Shown here: positions 52,038-60,265 of the stretch, piece after piece
Position numbering within the stretch: the first letter of the stretch is position 1
Layout: each line of letters begins with the position of its first letter
DNA from: UBA8752 sp042095055
Lineage (GTDB): Bacteria > Bacteroidota > Bacteroidia > Flavobacteriales_D > Sanyastnellaceae
DNA: 64,000 bases
Assembly (NCBI GenBank): GCA_042095055.1
Contig: JBELBZ010000001.1
Location: 1-64,000 of the forward strand
Direction of reading: 5' to 3'
Made by a program: the position numbers and the translations under genes
The notes under the pieces: model-generated
Told to the model about the DNA's origin: nothing
What the model saw: the letters and a program-made list of their open reading frames with translations, nothing else
Databases searched by the model: none

Positions 52038-52957
52038 CCAATCCACTTCATCTCCCTTTCGCGACCCGGACACAGGTGTTCAGGTTGCCCATTCCACACG
52101 GATTACGGACCGCCCTGCCCGCAAAGGACCAGGCTGAAGCGGCGCTGTCGGCGCTGCTCGCTGGAGGTGAAGTGCCCCGGTTAAAAGTGTCGCGTTTTAA
52201 TGCCCAACTCGCATCGGCACCTGCTCACGTGGTGCTGGGCGCTCCTGCATCTTGGACAGACGCCCAATTGCGCTGGGCTTATGTGGTTTTACTCAGGCAG
52301 TTTGGAACCATGAACGACCGCTATGGCAAACTGTTCGAGGTCGTGGACCAAGGCGTGGATCACACTACCACGAACGCCCCGGTATCCAAAACCAAGGCGG
52401 CCACAGGGATGCACACCGACAGCAGCGACGCCCGGTACAACCCTGACCTCGTTGCTTTGCTCTGCCTGCAACCTGGATCGCGGGGCGGACAGTCTCTACT
52501 GGCCAGTGCTTCGGAGTTGTTGGCCCGCCTTCGCAAAAGTCACCCCGCGCTTGAAGCCGTCGCCCGAATGCCTTGGCCGAGGGATGTGGTCACCCCCGGG
52601 CTGGCGCAGGATTTGTCGGCGATTGAGGCCAACGCGATTCCTGTTTTTTCGGGAACAGGAAATGGACTTGAGTTTCGCTACATGAGGTATTGGACAGAAC
52701 GTGCCATGGACAAACTGGGGCAGCCTGTGCCCGCCAACCTGACCCGCCTCTTCGATTTTATAGACGCAGACCTGGACAAAAACGCCCTGAGGTTCAACCT
52801 CAAGCGGGGGGACATGCTGTTGGTCAACAACCGTCTAATGGTGCATGGAAGGGCGGCTTTTGAGGACCAACCTGGCGCTGCCCGACGGTGCCTCGTTCGC
52901 GCTTGGGTCGACGGATTTGCGGATTCTCCGGGCAATCGTTTGCCCTTGCGGGATTGA
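52034..52957 (+). CDS. TauD/TfdA-like Fe(II)/2-oxoglutarate dioxygenase
   Basis: The predicted 307-aa protein matches the TauD/TfdA/clavaminate synthase-like group. The facial triad is His127-x-Asp129 (GMHTDSS) and His271 (LLVNNRLMVHGR), and Arg289 in RRCLVRAWVDGF is placed to bind 2-oxoglutarate. An N-terminal domain of about 80 aa precedes the jelly-roll core. Reactions in this group include hydroxylation, desaturation, decarboxylation and isonitrile formation; the substrate here is unknown. It closes the unit oxidase-methyltransferase-dioxygenase and is followed after 17 bp by rfbA on the same strand. Confidence 0.88.
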   Translation: MTNPLHLPFATRTQVFRLPIPHGLRTALPAKDQAEAALSALLAGGEVPRLKVSRFNAQLASAPAHVVLGAPASWTDAQLRWAYVVLLRQFGTMNDRYGKLFEVVDQGVDHTTTNAPVSKTKAATGMHTDSSDARYNPDLVALLCLQPGSRGGQSLLASASELLARLRKSHPALEAVARMPWPRDVVTPGLAQDLSAIEANAIPVFSGTGNGLEFRYMRYWTERAMDKLGQPVPANLTRLFDFIDADLDKNALRFNLKRGDMLLVNNRLMVHGRAAFEDQPGAARRCLVRAWVDGFADSPGNRLPLRD

Positions 52958-52962
52958 AGCCG

Positions 52963-52970
52963 GAACTTTA
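52963..52970 (+). promoter_or_regulatory. Weak start-proximal octamer GAACTTTA before rfbA
   Basis: GAACTTTA ends 4 bases before the rfbA ATG, in the same relative position as other nAnnTTYG octamers here. Two mismatches to TAnnTTTG; it may be chance, and read-through from the upstream gene is equally possible. Confidence 0.15.
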
Positions 52971-52974
52971 GGGT

Positions 52975-53844
52975 ATGAAAGGCATCATACTCGCCGGTGG
53001 AAGCGGCACCCGGCTGTATCCCATCACCAAGGCCATCAGCAAGCAGTTGATGCCGATCTACGACAAGCCGATGATCTATTACCCGCTTTCCACGCTGATG
53101 ATCAGCGGGATACGGGAAATCCTGATCATCTCCACGCCACACGATTTACCGGGCTTCCAGCGGCTGCTTGGCGACGGAAGTCAATGGGGCTGCTCCTTCA
53201 CCTATGTGGAGCAGAAAGTCCCCAATGGTCTGGCCCAGGCTTTTGTACTTGGTGAGGAATTCATCGGCGACGACAAAGTGGCCTTGGTCCTTGGCGACAA
53301 CATTTTCTACGGCCGGGGTTTCGGCCGCATGCTGCGGGACAACACCGACATCGAAGGAGCGATGGTTTACGCCTACCATGTCAGCGACCCCGAGCGCTAT
53401 GGAGTGGTGGAGTTCGACGAGGAGGACCGCGTCCTCAGCCTCGAAGAAAAGCCGGACAAACCCAAGTCCAATTTCGCAGTACCGGGGCTCTATTTCTACG
53501 ACAACAGGGTGGTTGAAATCGCCAAGAACCTCGAGCCCAGCGCCCGCGGTGAGTATGAAATCACGGACGTCAACAAGGCCTATTTGGAAATGGGTGAGCT
53601 CTTCGTGGGCAAGCTGGACCGGGGCACCGCTTGGCTGGATACAGGAACGTTCCACTCATTGACCCAGGCGAGCCAGTACGTCCAGGTGATCGAAGAGCGC
53701 CAAGGCCTCAAGATTGCCTGCCTCGAAGAAATCGCTTGGCGCATGGGCTTCATCGATACAGAGCAGGCCCGCAAGCTGGCTGACGAACTCGTCAAAAGCG
53801 GATATGGCCAGTACATCCACCAGCAATTGGACCTCGGACTGTGA
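52975..53844 (+). CDS. rfbA: Glucose-1-phosphate thymidylyltransferase
   Basis: RfbA makes dTDP-glucose from dTTP and glucose 1-phosphate, the first step to dTDP-rhamnose and other deoxysugars. The predicted 289-aa protein has MKGIILAGGSGTRLYPITKA, QLMPIYDKPMIYYPLSTLM and KVALVLGDNIFYG, which are family hallmarks, and a normal length. The other dTDP-sugar genes (rfbB, rfbC, rfbD) are not adjacent, which is unusual since they are often clustered. It follows the dioxygenase gene by 17 bp and its stop shares a base with the next ATG (TGATG). Product use is presumably in LPS or surface polysaccharide. Confidence 0.96.
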   Translation: MKGIILAGGSGTRLYPITKAISKQLMPIYDKPMIYYPLSTLMISGIREILIISTPHDLPGFQRLLGDGSQWGCSFTYVEQKVPNGLAQAFVLGEEFIGDDKVALVLGDNIFYGRGFGRMLRDNTDIEGAMVYAYHVSDPERYGVVEFDEEDRVLSLEEKPDKPKSNFAVPGLYFYDNRVVEIAKNLEPSARGEYEITDVNKAYLEMGELFVGKLDRGTAWLDTGTFHSLTQASQYVQVIEERQGLKIACLEEIAWRMGFIDTEQARKLADELVKSGYGQYIHQQLDLGL

Positions 53845-54860
53845 TGCAGGACAGTGTGACTTTTGACGCCAAAACGGCCATGGAGGCTTACCGAACAGCC
53901 TTTGAACAGGGCTGTTCGAAATTCTTGAAGCGCTATCCTGAAACGGAGTTGTATGCGCCCGTGCGCTACCTGATGGCACTCGGAGGAAAGCGGCTGCGTC
54001 CTGTGCTCGTCATGGCGGCCTGCGAAGCTTCAGGAGGGCGGCCAGAGGAGGCCTTGCCCGCGGCATTGGCTGTGGAGTTGTTTCACAACTTCACCCTGAT
54101 GCACGATGACATCATGGACGACGCGCCTTTGAGAAGGGGCATGCCTACCGTGCACGAAAAGTGGGACAACAACACCGCCATTCTATCGGGAGATGCACTC
54201 CACGTGATGGCGTGCGAGGCCTTGCTCGATGCACCGGACAAGGCGCTGCCAGACTTGTTGAGGACCTACCACCGCACGGCGCTTGAGGTCTGCGAGGGCC
54301 AAGAGCAGGACATGGCCTTTGAGTCCCGCCGCGACGTGACCATCGAGGAATACATGGAGATGATCCGCCTCAAGACTTCAGTCTTGTTGGCAGCAGCTTT
54401 GGAGATGGGGGGTAAATCTGCAGGAGCGGATCGACAAACCCGCGAGGCCTTGTACGAGTTCGGGCTGCATGTGGGGCTGGCCTTCCAACTGCAAGACGAT
54501 TACCTCGATGCCTTTGGCAACCCCGAAAATTTCGGCAAGCAGGTTGGCGGCGATATTCTGGCCGACAAGAAGACCTTCCTGCTCATTCGTGCCATGGAGA
54601 AAGCCCAAGGGTCGGACTTCGATGGGTTGGGTCGAGAATTGGGACAACGGAGCGAAGGAAAAGTGGAACGGGTTTTGGCACTGTACCGCCATTTGGGGGT
54701 CGATGCTGAATTGCGCGATGCGATGGCGGGCCAAGTGGCCTTGGCTGAAGGGGCACTGGCCCGTTTGAAGTCCCACAACCCCAATGCATTAAAGGGTTCC
54801 GACAGTGCATTGGCGCTGCTTCACGGCGTGGCAGCTATGGTCACCGCGCGCCTGAGTTAA
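53844..54860 (+). CDS. Polyprenyl diphosphate synthase
   Basis: This enzyme makes trans-polyprenyl diphosphates from IPP and an allylic primer. The predicted 338-aa protein shows the first aspartate-rich motif DDIMD at residues 88-92 with the following APLRRG, the GGKRLRP segment at 47-53, and the second motif in FQLQDDYLDAFG. Chain length (farnesyl, geranylgeranyl or longer) cannot be fixed from sequence; Phe83 lies five residues before the first motif, a position that in the family limits length. The ATG at 53844 overlaps the rfbA stop (TGATG); GTG at 53841 also exists. It may supply the primer for uppS or quinone side chains. Confidence 0.92.
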   Translation: MQDSVTFDAKTAMEAYRTAFEQGCSKFLKRYPETELYAPVRYLMALGGKRLRPVLVMAACEASGGRPEEALPAALAVELFHNFTLMHDDIMDDAPLRRGMPTVHEKWDNNTAILSGDALHVMACEALLDAPDKALPDLLRTYHRTALEVCEGQEQDMAFESRRDVTIEEYMEMIRLKTSVLLAAALEMGGKSAGADRQTREALYEFGLHVGLAFQLQDDYLDAFGNPENFGKQVGGDILADKKTFLLIRAMEKAQGSDFDGLGRELGQRSEGKVERVLALYRHLGVDAELRDAMAGQVALAEGALARLKSHNPNALKGSDSALALLHGVAAMVTARLS

Positions 54861-54922
54861 TGCTCCATCCCTTTTCGGGGAAAACCCTGCGTTTTCAACT
54901 GCGTTTCGCGAGGCCATCCGCT

Positions 54923-54930
54923 TAACTTTG
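54923..54930 (+). promoter_or_regulatory. Candidate -7 element TAACTTTG for sucA
   Basis: TAACTTTG is a perfect TAnnTTTG match in the 90-bp gap between the polyprenyl synthase and sucA, 20 bases before the sucA ATG. No clear TTG at -33. Confidence 0.5.
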
Positions 54931-54950
54931 TGGGTCGCACCTGCGACTAC

Positions 54951-57583
54951 ATGGACCTGCACTCCCACCTGAGCAACGCCGAGCCGGCCGCCATCGAAGC
55001 CTTGTACCGGCAGTTCCTCGACGACCCCAACTCAGTCGATCCGACTTGGCGTCATTTTTTTCTTGGTTTTGACTTCGCCCAGCGCGTCTACGGTGAGGAT
55101 GCCCTCGAGTCTGGTTCCGCNNNNNNNNNNNNNNNNNNNNNNNNNNNNNNNNNNNNNNNNNNNNNNNNNNNNNNNNNNNNNNNNNNNNNNNNNNNNNNNN
55201 NNNNNNNNNNNNNNNNNNNNTGCGCGACATCATCGCGCACCTCGAAGAGACGTACTGCCACTCGATCGGCATCGAGTTCATGTACATCCGCGAGCCGGAG
55301 CGCTGGAATTGGTTCAAGGACCACATTGAGCTGGCCAACAGGCCTGTGCTGAGTGACGCGGAGAAGAAGCAGGTGTTCAAGAAGCTCAATCAGGCCACGG
55401 TCTTTGAGGAGTTCTTGCAGAAGAAGTTTGTGGGCCAGAAGCGCTTTAGCGTGGAGGGCGGCGAGAGCCTGTTGCCTGCCTTGGACGCCATTGTCGAGCG
55501 GGGCAGTGAGCTGGGAGCCAAGGAGTTCATCATTGGCATGGCCCACCGCGGCCGCCTGAACACCTTGGCGCACATCCTCAACAAGCCGTATACCGACATC
55601 TTCGAAGAATTCGCTGGAAAGGCCTACGACCACGGAGAAGATTTTGATGGCGACGTGAAGTACCACATGGGGTACAGCACGGACATCGTCGCTGATACGG
55701 GGCTTCCAGTGCACATCACCTTGGCGCCGAATCCCTCGCACCTCGAAGCGGTGGACCCCGTGGTGGAGGGCATTGCCCGGGCGCGCATTGACCGCGAGCA
55801 CAAAACAGAAGATGCCGTGGTGCCCATTTTGGTCCACGGCGACGCGGCTGTGGCTGGACAAGGCGTGGTCTATGAAGTGGTGCAAATGGCGGAGCTTGAC
55901 GGCTACCGTGCAGGCGGCACCATCCATTTGGTGGTCAACAACCAGGTGGGTTTCACGACGAATTACCTCGACGCCCGCACCAGCATCTATTGCACGGACG
56001 TCGCCAAGGCGACGCATTGTCCGGTATTCCATGTCAATGCTGACGATGCCGAAGCCGTGGTGACGGCAGTTCGGATTGCATTGGAATACCGCCAGCGGTG
56101 GCACAAGGATGTGTTCATCGACCTGCTCGGATACCGGAAGTACGGCCACAACGAAGGCGACGAGCCCAAGTTCACCCAGCCCAAGCTCTACAAGGCGATT
56201 CAACAACACCCCAACGCTCGGGAGCTGTATCTACAGCAGCTCATCTCAGATGGGACCATCGACCGCGCTACTGCGGACAGCATGCGCGCCGAAATCGAAA
56301 GCCAGTTGGATACCGCCATGGAGGCGGCGAAGTCCAGCGACAAGATCCACGTGACCAACTTCCTTGGAAAGCTGTGGGGCGATTATCGGCTCAAGAAAAC
56401 GGGGGACGATGCCATGGAGGTATGGACAGGGTTCGACCGCGAGCGCCTGGGCCGTCTGGCCGAGGCTCTATGCAGCCTCCCAGAAGACAAAAACTACTTC
56501 CGGAAGGTCAAGAAGCTGTTCAAAGACCGCCGTGCCATGGTCGAAGGAGACCGATTGGATTGGGGACTCGGCGAATTGCTCGCCTACGGCACGTTGCTCG
56601 CAGAAGGGCATCCTGTGAGGGTCAGTGGTCAAGACGTGGAACGGGGCACCTTTAGTCACCGCCATGCGGTGGTCAAAACCGAAGACTCCGAGGAGGAACG
56701 CATTCCCCTGAACCACCTCGAGGAAGGCCAGGAGCAGCTCTCCATCTACAACTCCCACCTCAGCGAATACGGGGTGATGGGCTTTGACTTTGGATACGCA
56801 TACGGCACGCCGGAAGGCCTGACCATCTGGGAGGCACAGTTTGGGGATTTCAACAATGGCGCCCAGATCATCATCGACCAATTCCTCGCTGCGGGAGAGG
56901 ACAAATGGAACGCCCCCAATGGCCTCACGCTGTTCCTGCCACACGGCTACGAAGGCATGGGCAGCGAACATTCAAGCGGTCGCATGGAGCGCTATCTCCA
57001 ATTGTGCGCACAGGACAACATGCAGGTGGCCAACCCCACCACGCCGGCCAACCATTTCCACTTGTTGCGCCGTCAAGTGCTGCGTCCGTTCCGCAAGCCG
57101 TTGGTGGTGTTCACGCCCAAGAAGTTGTTGCGCTATCCCGATGCGGTCAGCACCATGGCAGAGTTGGCAGAAGGCCGCTTCCAGGCTGTGATTGATGACC
57201 CGCAGCGCGGCGGGAGTTCAGCAGAGCACGTCACCCATGTGGTGTTGTGCTCCGGCAAATTCTACTACGACCTTCTCGAAGAGCGCAAAAAGCGCGTTCA
57301 ATCGGGAGCAATGGACAGCATCGCGCTGGTGAGGCTGGAGCAACTCTATCCATTCCCGACGGCAGAGCTCGGTTCTGTGCTCGACCGCTATGATGGCGCA
57401 AACCTGTGCTGGGCGCAGGAAGAGCCAGCCAACATGGGGGGATTGGCCCACCTGCGACGGTTTGGGCCAGGTGTCCAGCAGTATTTCTCACGTCCAGCGT
57501 CGGCCAGTCCGGCTTCGGGCAGTCCTGTGGTGCATGCGGAGCGCCACCAGGCCATCATCGATTCCGTGTTCAAATTGGGTTGA
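54951..57583 (+). CDS. sucA: 2-oxoglutarate dehydrogenase E1, interrupted by a scaffold gap
   Basis: E1 decarboxylates 2-oxoglutarate with thiamine diphosphate. The 5' part (ATG 54951) encodes MDLHSHLSNAEPAAIEALY and DPTWRHFFLGFDFAQRVYG, the E1 N-terminus. After 100 N the frame resumes as RDIIAHLEETYCHSIGIEF and MYIREPERWNWF, then MAHRGRLNTLAHILNKPY, VHGDAAVAGQGVVYEVVQM, NNQVGFTTNYLDA and GSEHSSGRMERYLQL, ending near residue 890. The two halves are in different frames across the written gap, so the true gap is about 2 modulo 3 nt, and by comparison with other E1 proteins perhaps 200-250 nt is missing. This is an assembly gap, not a mutation. sucB follows after 45 bp. Confidence 0.93.
55121..55220. 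other. Scaffold gap of 100 N inside sucA
   Basis: Exactly 100 N, the usual placeholder for a gap of unknown size. The E1 sequence on the two sides belongs to one protein, which supports the join. Confidence 0.99.
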
Positions 57584-57628
57584 CGACCTTGTGGCCCATT
57601 CAACGATTCATCCCCTCATTCAGATCAC

Positions 57629-58909
57629 ATGCCCATCCTTGAAATGAAGGTCCCCAGTCCAGGGGAATCCATCTCGGAAGTGGAAATCGCAACCTGGCTG
57701 GTCGCTGACGGAGACTATGTCTTCAAAGACCAGGCCATTGCTGAGGTCGACAGCGACAAGGCCACGCTCGAACTTCCTGCTGAAGCGGCCGGCACCATCA
57801 CCTTGAAGGCTGAAGAAGGGGACGCCGTGGCCGTGGGCGCCGTGGTGTGCTTGATTGATACCGATGCAGAAGCTCCTGCAGATGCGGCGCCTCCACAGGC
57901 AGAGCCAGTGGCCGCTCCTGCCCCGGCCCCAGCCCCCAAAGCAGCCCCCGCGCCAGCTCCCACCCCTGCCGCAGCCCCTGCCCCAGTTTCTGCCCCTGCT
58001 GGCCACGCCGCAGGCCACCCCTCTCCGGCGGCGCGAAAGCTCATGGAAGAGTCGGGTTTAAAAGCGGGTCAAGTGACCGGTTCTGGGCCCGGAGGACGTG
58101 TACTCAAGCAGGACGTGCTGAGCGCCTTGGCGGCAGGTGTGCCCCAACCCAGCTTGCCGGGTGCAGGCTGGTCTGGCAGCCGCGAGGTGCGCAACGAAAA
58201 GATGAGCATGCTGCGCCGCAAGGTGGCAGAGCGCTTGGTGGGGGTCAAGAACGAGACGGCCATGTTGACCACCTTCAATGAGGTGGACATGAAGCCGATC
58301 ATGGACCTGCGCAAGAAGTACAAGAACCAGTTCAAGGAACACCACGGTGTGGGCCTCGGCTTTATGGGCTTCTTCACCAAAGCTGTCACGTCAGCGCTGG
58401 AGCTGTATCCGGCAGTGAACGCGATGATTGATGGCAAGGAAATGCGCATGCACGACTACGCCGACATCGGCATTGCTGTGAGCTCCCCCAAAGGCCTCAT
58501 GGTACCCGTTGTCCGCAACGCAGAGGCGATGTCGCTCGCTCAAATTGAGGCGGAGATCAAGCGGCTCGCCATCCGCGCCCGCGATGGAGAAATCACAGTA
58601 GACGAGATGACAGGCGGAACATTCACCATCACCAATGGTGGGGTATTCGGGTCCATGCTCTCCACGCCGATCATCAACCCGCCGCAGAGTGCCATCTTGG
58701 GCATGCACAACATTGTGGAGCGCCCCGTGGCCATCGACGGCCAAGTGGAGGTCCGTCCCATCATGTATGTGGCGCTGAGTTATGACCACCGCATCATCGA
58801 TGGCAAGGAAAGCGTGAGCTTTTTGGTGGCGGTCAAAGAGATGTTGGAGAACCCCGAGCGCATGTTGTTTGGCTCCAAAGACCCCATGGAGGTGCTGCTC
58901 GGCCTCTGA
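57629..58909 (+). CDS. sucB: 2-oxoglutarate dehydrogenase E2 (dihydrolipoyl succinyltransferase)
   Basis: E2 carries the succinyl group on lipoate to CoA. The predicted 426-aa protein has one lipoyl domain (about 1-76, Lys44 in DSDKATLELP), an Ala/Pro-rich flexible linker (about 85-120), an E3/E1-binding domain (about 128-165, SPAARKLMEESGLKAG) and the catalytic domain (about 195-426) with HRIIDG (His387, Asp391). The catalytic His-Asp pair and single lipoyl domain fit the succinyl type, supported by the neighbouring sucA. It follows sucA by 45 bp, so they are probably co-transcribed. The convergent rodA ends 36 bp downstream. Confidence 0.96.
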   Translation: MPILEMKVPSPGESISEVEIATWLVADGDYVFKDQAIAEVDSDKATLELPAEAAGTITLKAEEGDAVAVGAVVCLIDTDAEAPADAAPPQAEPVAAPAPAPAPKAAPAPAPTPAAAPAPVSAPAGHAAGHPSPAARKLMEESGLKAGQVTGSGPGGRVLKQDVLSALAAGVPQPSLPGAGWSGSREVRNEKMSMLRRKVAERLVGVKNETAMLTTFNEVDMKPIMDLRKKYKNQFKEHHGVGLGFMGFFTKAVTSALELYPAVNAMIDGKEMRMHDYADIGIAVSSPKGLMVPVVRNAEAMSLAQIEAEIKRLAIRARDGEITVDEMTGGTFTITNGGVFGSMLSTPIINPPQSAILGMHNIVERPVAIDGQVEVRPIMYVALSYDHRIIDGKESVSFLVAVKEMLENPERMLFGSKDPMEVLLGL

Positions 58910-58945
58910 GGCCCATCGAAATGCTGAAGGACCGTCTCTGCTTGT

Positions 58946-60265
58946 TTAGCGGAGGACGCTGAAGCGCTCTGCATCGAGCCGGACCAGAATGGCGATCATC
59001 AGCGCAAAGGCCATAAAGCTGGACCCGCCATAACTCATGAAGGGCAGGGGAATGCCAATGACAGGTGCCAATCCCAACACCATGCCCACATTGATGAGCA
59101 TGTGCATGAACAGGATGCCCCCTAAGCTGTACGCATAGACGCGTGTAAAGGCACTGCGTTGTCGCTCGGCCAGAAACAAGATCCGCAGAATGAAGCTGGC
59201 AAACAGGATGAGAAACACGGTGGATCCGACAAGGCCCCATTCTTCGGACCAGGTGCAAAAGATGAAATCCGTTTCCTGTTCGGGGACAAAACCATAACCG
59301 GTCATGGGGCCATTCCGCCAACCCATCCCGGTCCATCCTCCAGAGCCGATGGCGGTTTTGGCGTGTCGGATGTTGTAATCGGCATCGGGGTTGTCGACCT
59401 CCAACCCAAAGAGCACTTGAATGCGCTCGCGTTGGTGTGGGCGCAGAACCTCTTCGAGTGCAAGGTGCATGACCACAGAAAAGAGCAAGGCAGCGATGGT
59501 GGAAATGACCGCTTGGGTGGTGATGCGGGCCCTATAGCGGGGAAGGGTGGCATTGCGGACCAAGGTGATAGCTCCGGCACCCAACACGACAAACAAGATC
59601 CAAAACCGGTAAATGCCATTGGCCTCACCTACCATCGGGTAGGTCAGGTCTCCGGCTCCAGAGAGTATGGTCAATACCGCCATGACGACGGCAGCAAACC
59701 CCACAATCAGGACTGCTCCGCTCAGGCCTTCACGGTACATGGCAAAGACAAAACCAAGGAAAACGAGCACCGTTCCAGCGTCGGGCTGCAACAAGATGAG
59801 CCCAGCGGGAATGCCGACAATGACGGCGGCCCGGAAGCGCTGCCCAAAGTTGTTGAGCCCCCCTTCTTTGGAGCAATACCAGGCGAGGGCGAGGGAAGCC
59901 CCCATCTTGGCAAACTCGGACGGTTGTATGCCAAAGCTGCCAAAGCCAAACCACGATCGCGCCCCTCCCACTTTCTTGCCGATGACCAATACCAGACTGC
60001 ACAACAGCAGTTGTATCCCGTAGTTGAGCCAGGCCGTTCGAATGAAAAAAGTGCCTTCTACCTGCAGGATCAGAAACCCCAGAACAAGGCTCACCACCAA
60101 CCACAGGCCTTGTTTACCGTGCAAAGTGCGCAGGCCCCATTCCACTGCGCCGTCAGGCCCGGTGGCCGCCGAAACGAGGTTGACCCAGCCCAGCACTGCG
60201 AGGACCAAAAACAACACGATCGTCAGTCCATCAATGTTGCGGCGTATGTCTGAACTGCGGGTCAT
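58946..60265 (-). CDS. rodA: Peptidoglycan glycosyltransferase RodA
   Basis: RodA polymerises lipid II in the elongasome with PBP2. The predicted 439-aa SEDS protein has about ten membrane segments and motifs GARSWFGFGSFGIQPSEFAK, LLQPDAGTVLVFLGF, FVPEQETDFIFCTWSEEWG and GIPLPFMSYGGSSFMAFA. It overlaps the mrdA stop by 4 bp (ATGA), so the two are coupled. RodA rather than FtsW is indicated by the mre operon context. It is the last gene of the minus-strand mre operon in this window. Confidence 0.96.
   Translation of the reverse strand: MTRSSDIRRNIDGLTIVLFLVLAVLGWVNLVSAATGPDGAVEWGLRTLHGKQGLWLVVSLVLGFLILQVEGTFFIRTAWLNYGIQLLLCSLVLVIGKKVGGARSWFGFGSFGIQPSEFAKMGASLALAWYCSKEGGLNNFGQRFRAAVIVGIPAGLILLQPDAGTVLVFLGFVFAMYREGLSGAVLIVGFAAVVMAVLTILSGAGDLTYPMVGEANGIYRFWILFVVLGAGAITLVRNATLPRYRARITTQAVISTIAALLFSVVMHLALEEVLRPHQRERIQVLFGLEVDNPDADYNIRHAKTAIGSGGWTGMGWRNGPMTGYGFVPEQETDFIFCTWSEEWGLVGSTVFLILFASFILRILFLAERQRSAFTRVYAYSLGGILFMHMLINVGMVLGLAPVIGIPLPFMSYGGSSFMAFALMIAILVRLDAERFSVLR

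Noticed and set aside
55088..56209. Minus-strand frame of 373 codons reading through the N run
   Set aside because: It depends on placeholder N bases and is antisense to sucA.
57880..58015. GC-rich repetitive stretch in sucB
   Set aside because: It encodes the Ala/Pro linker usual in E2 proteins, not a DNA repeat element.
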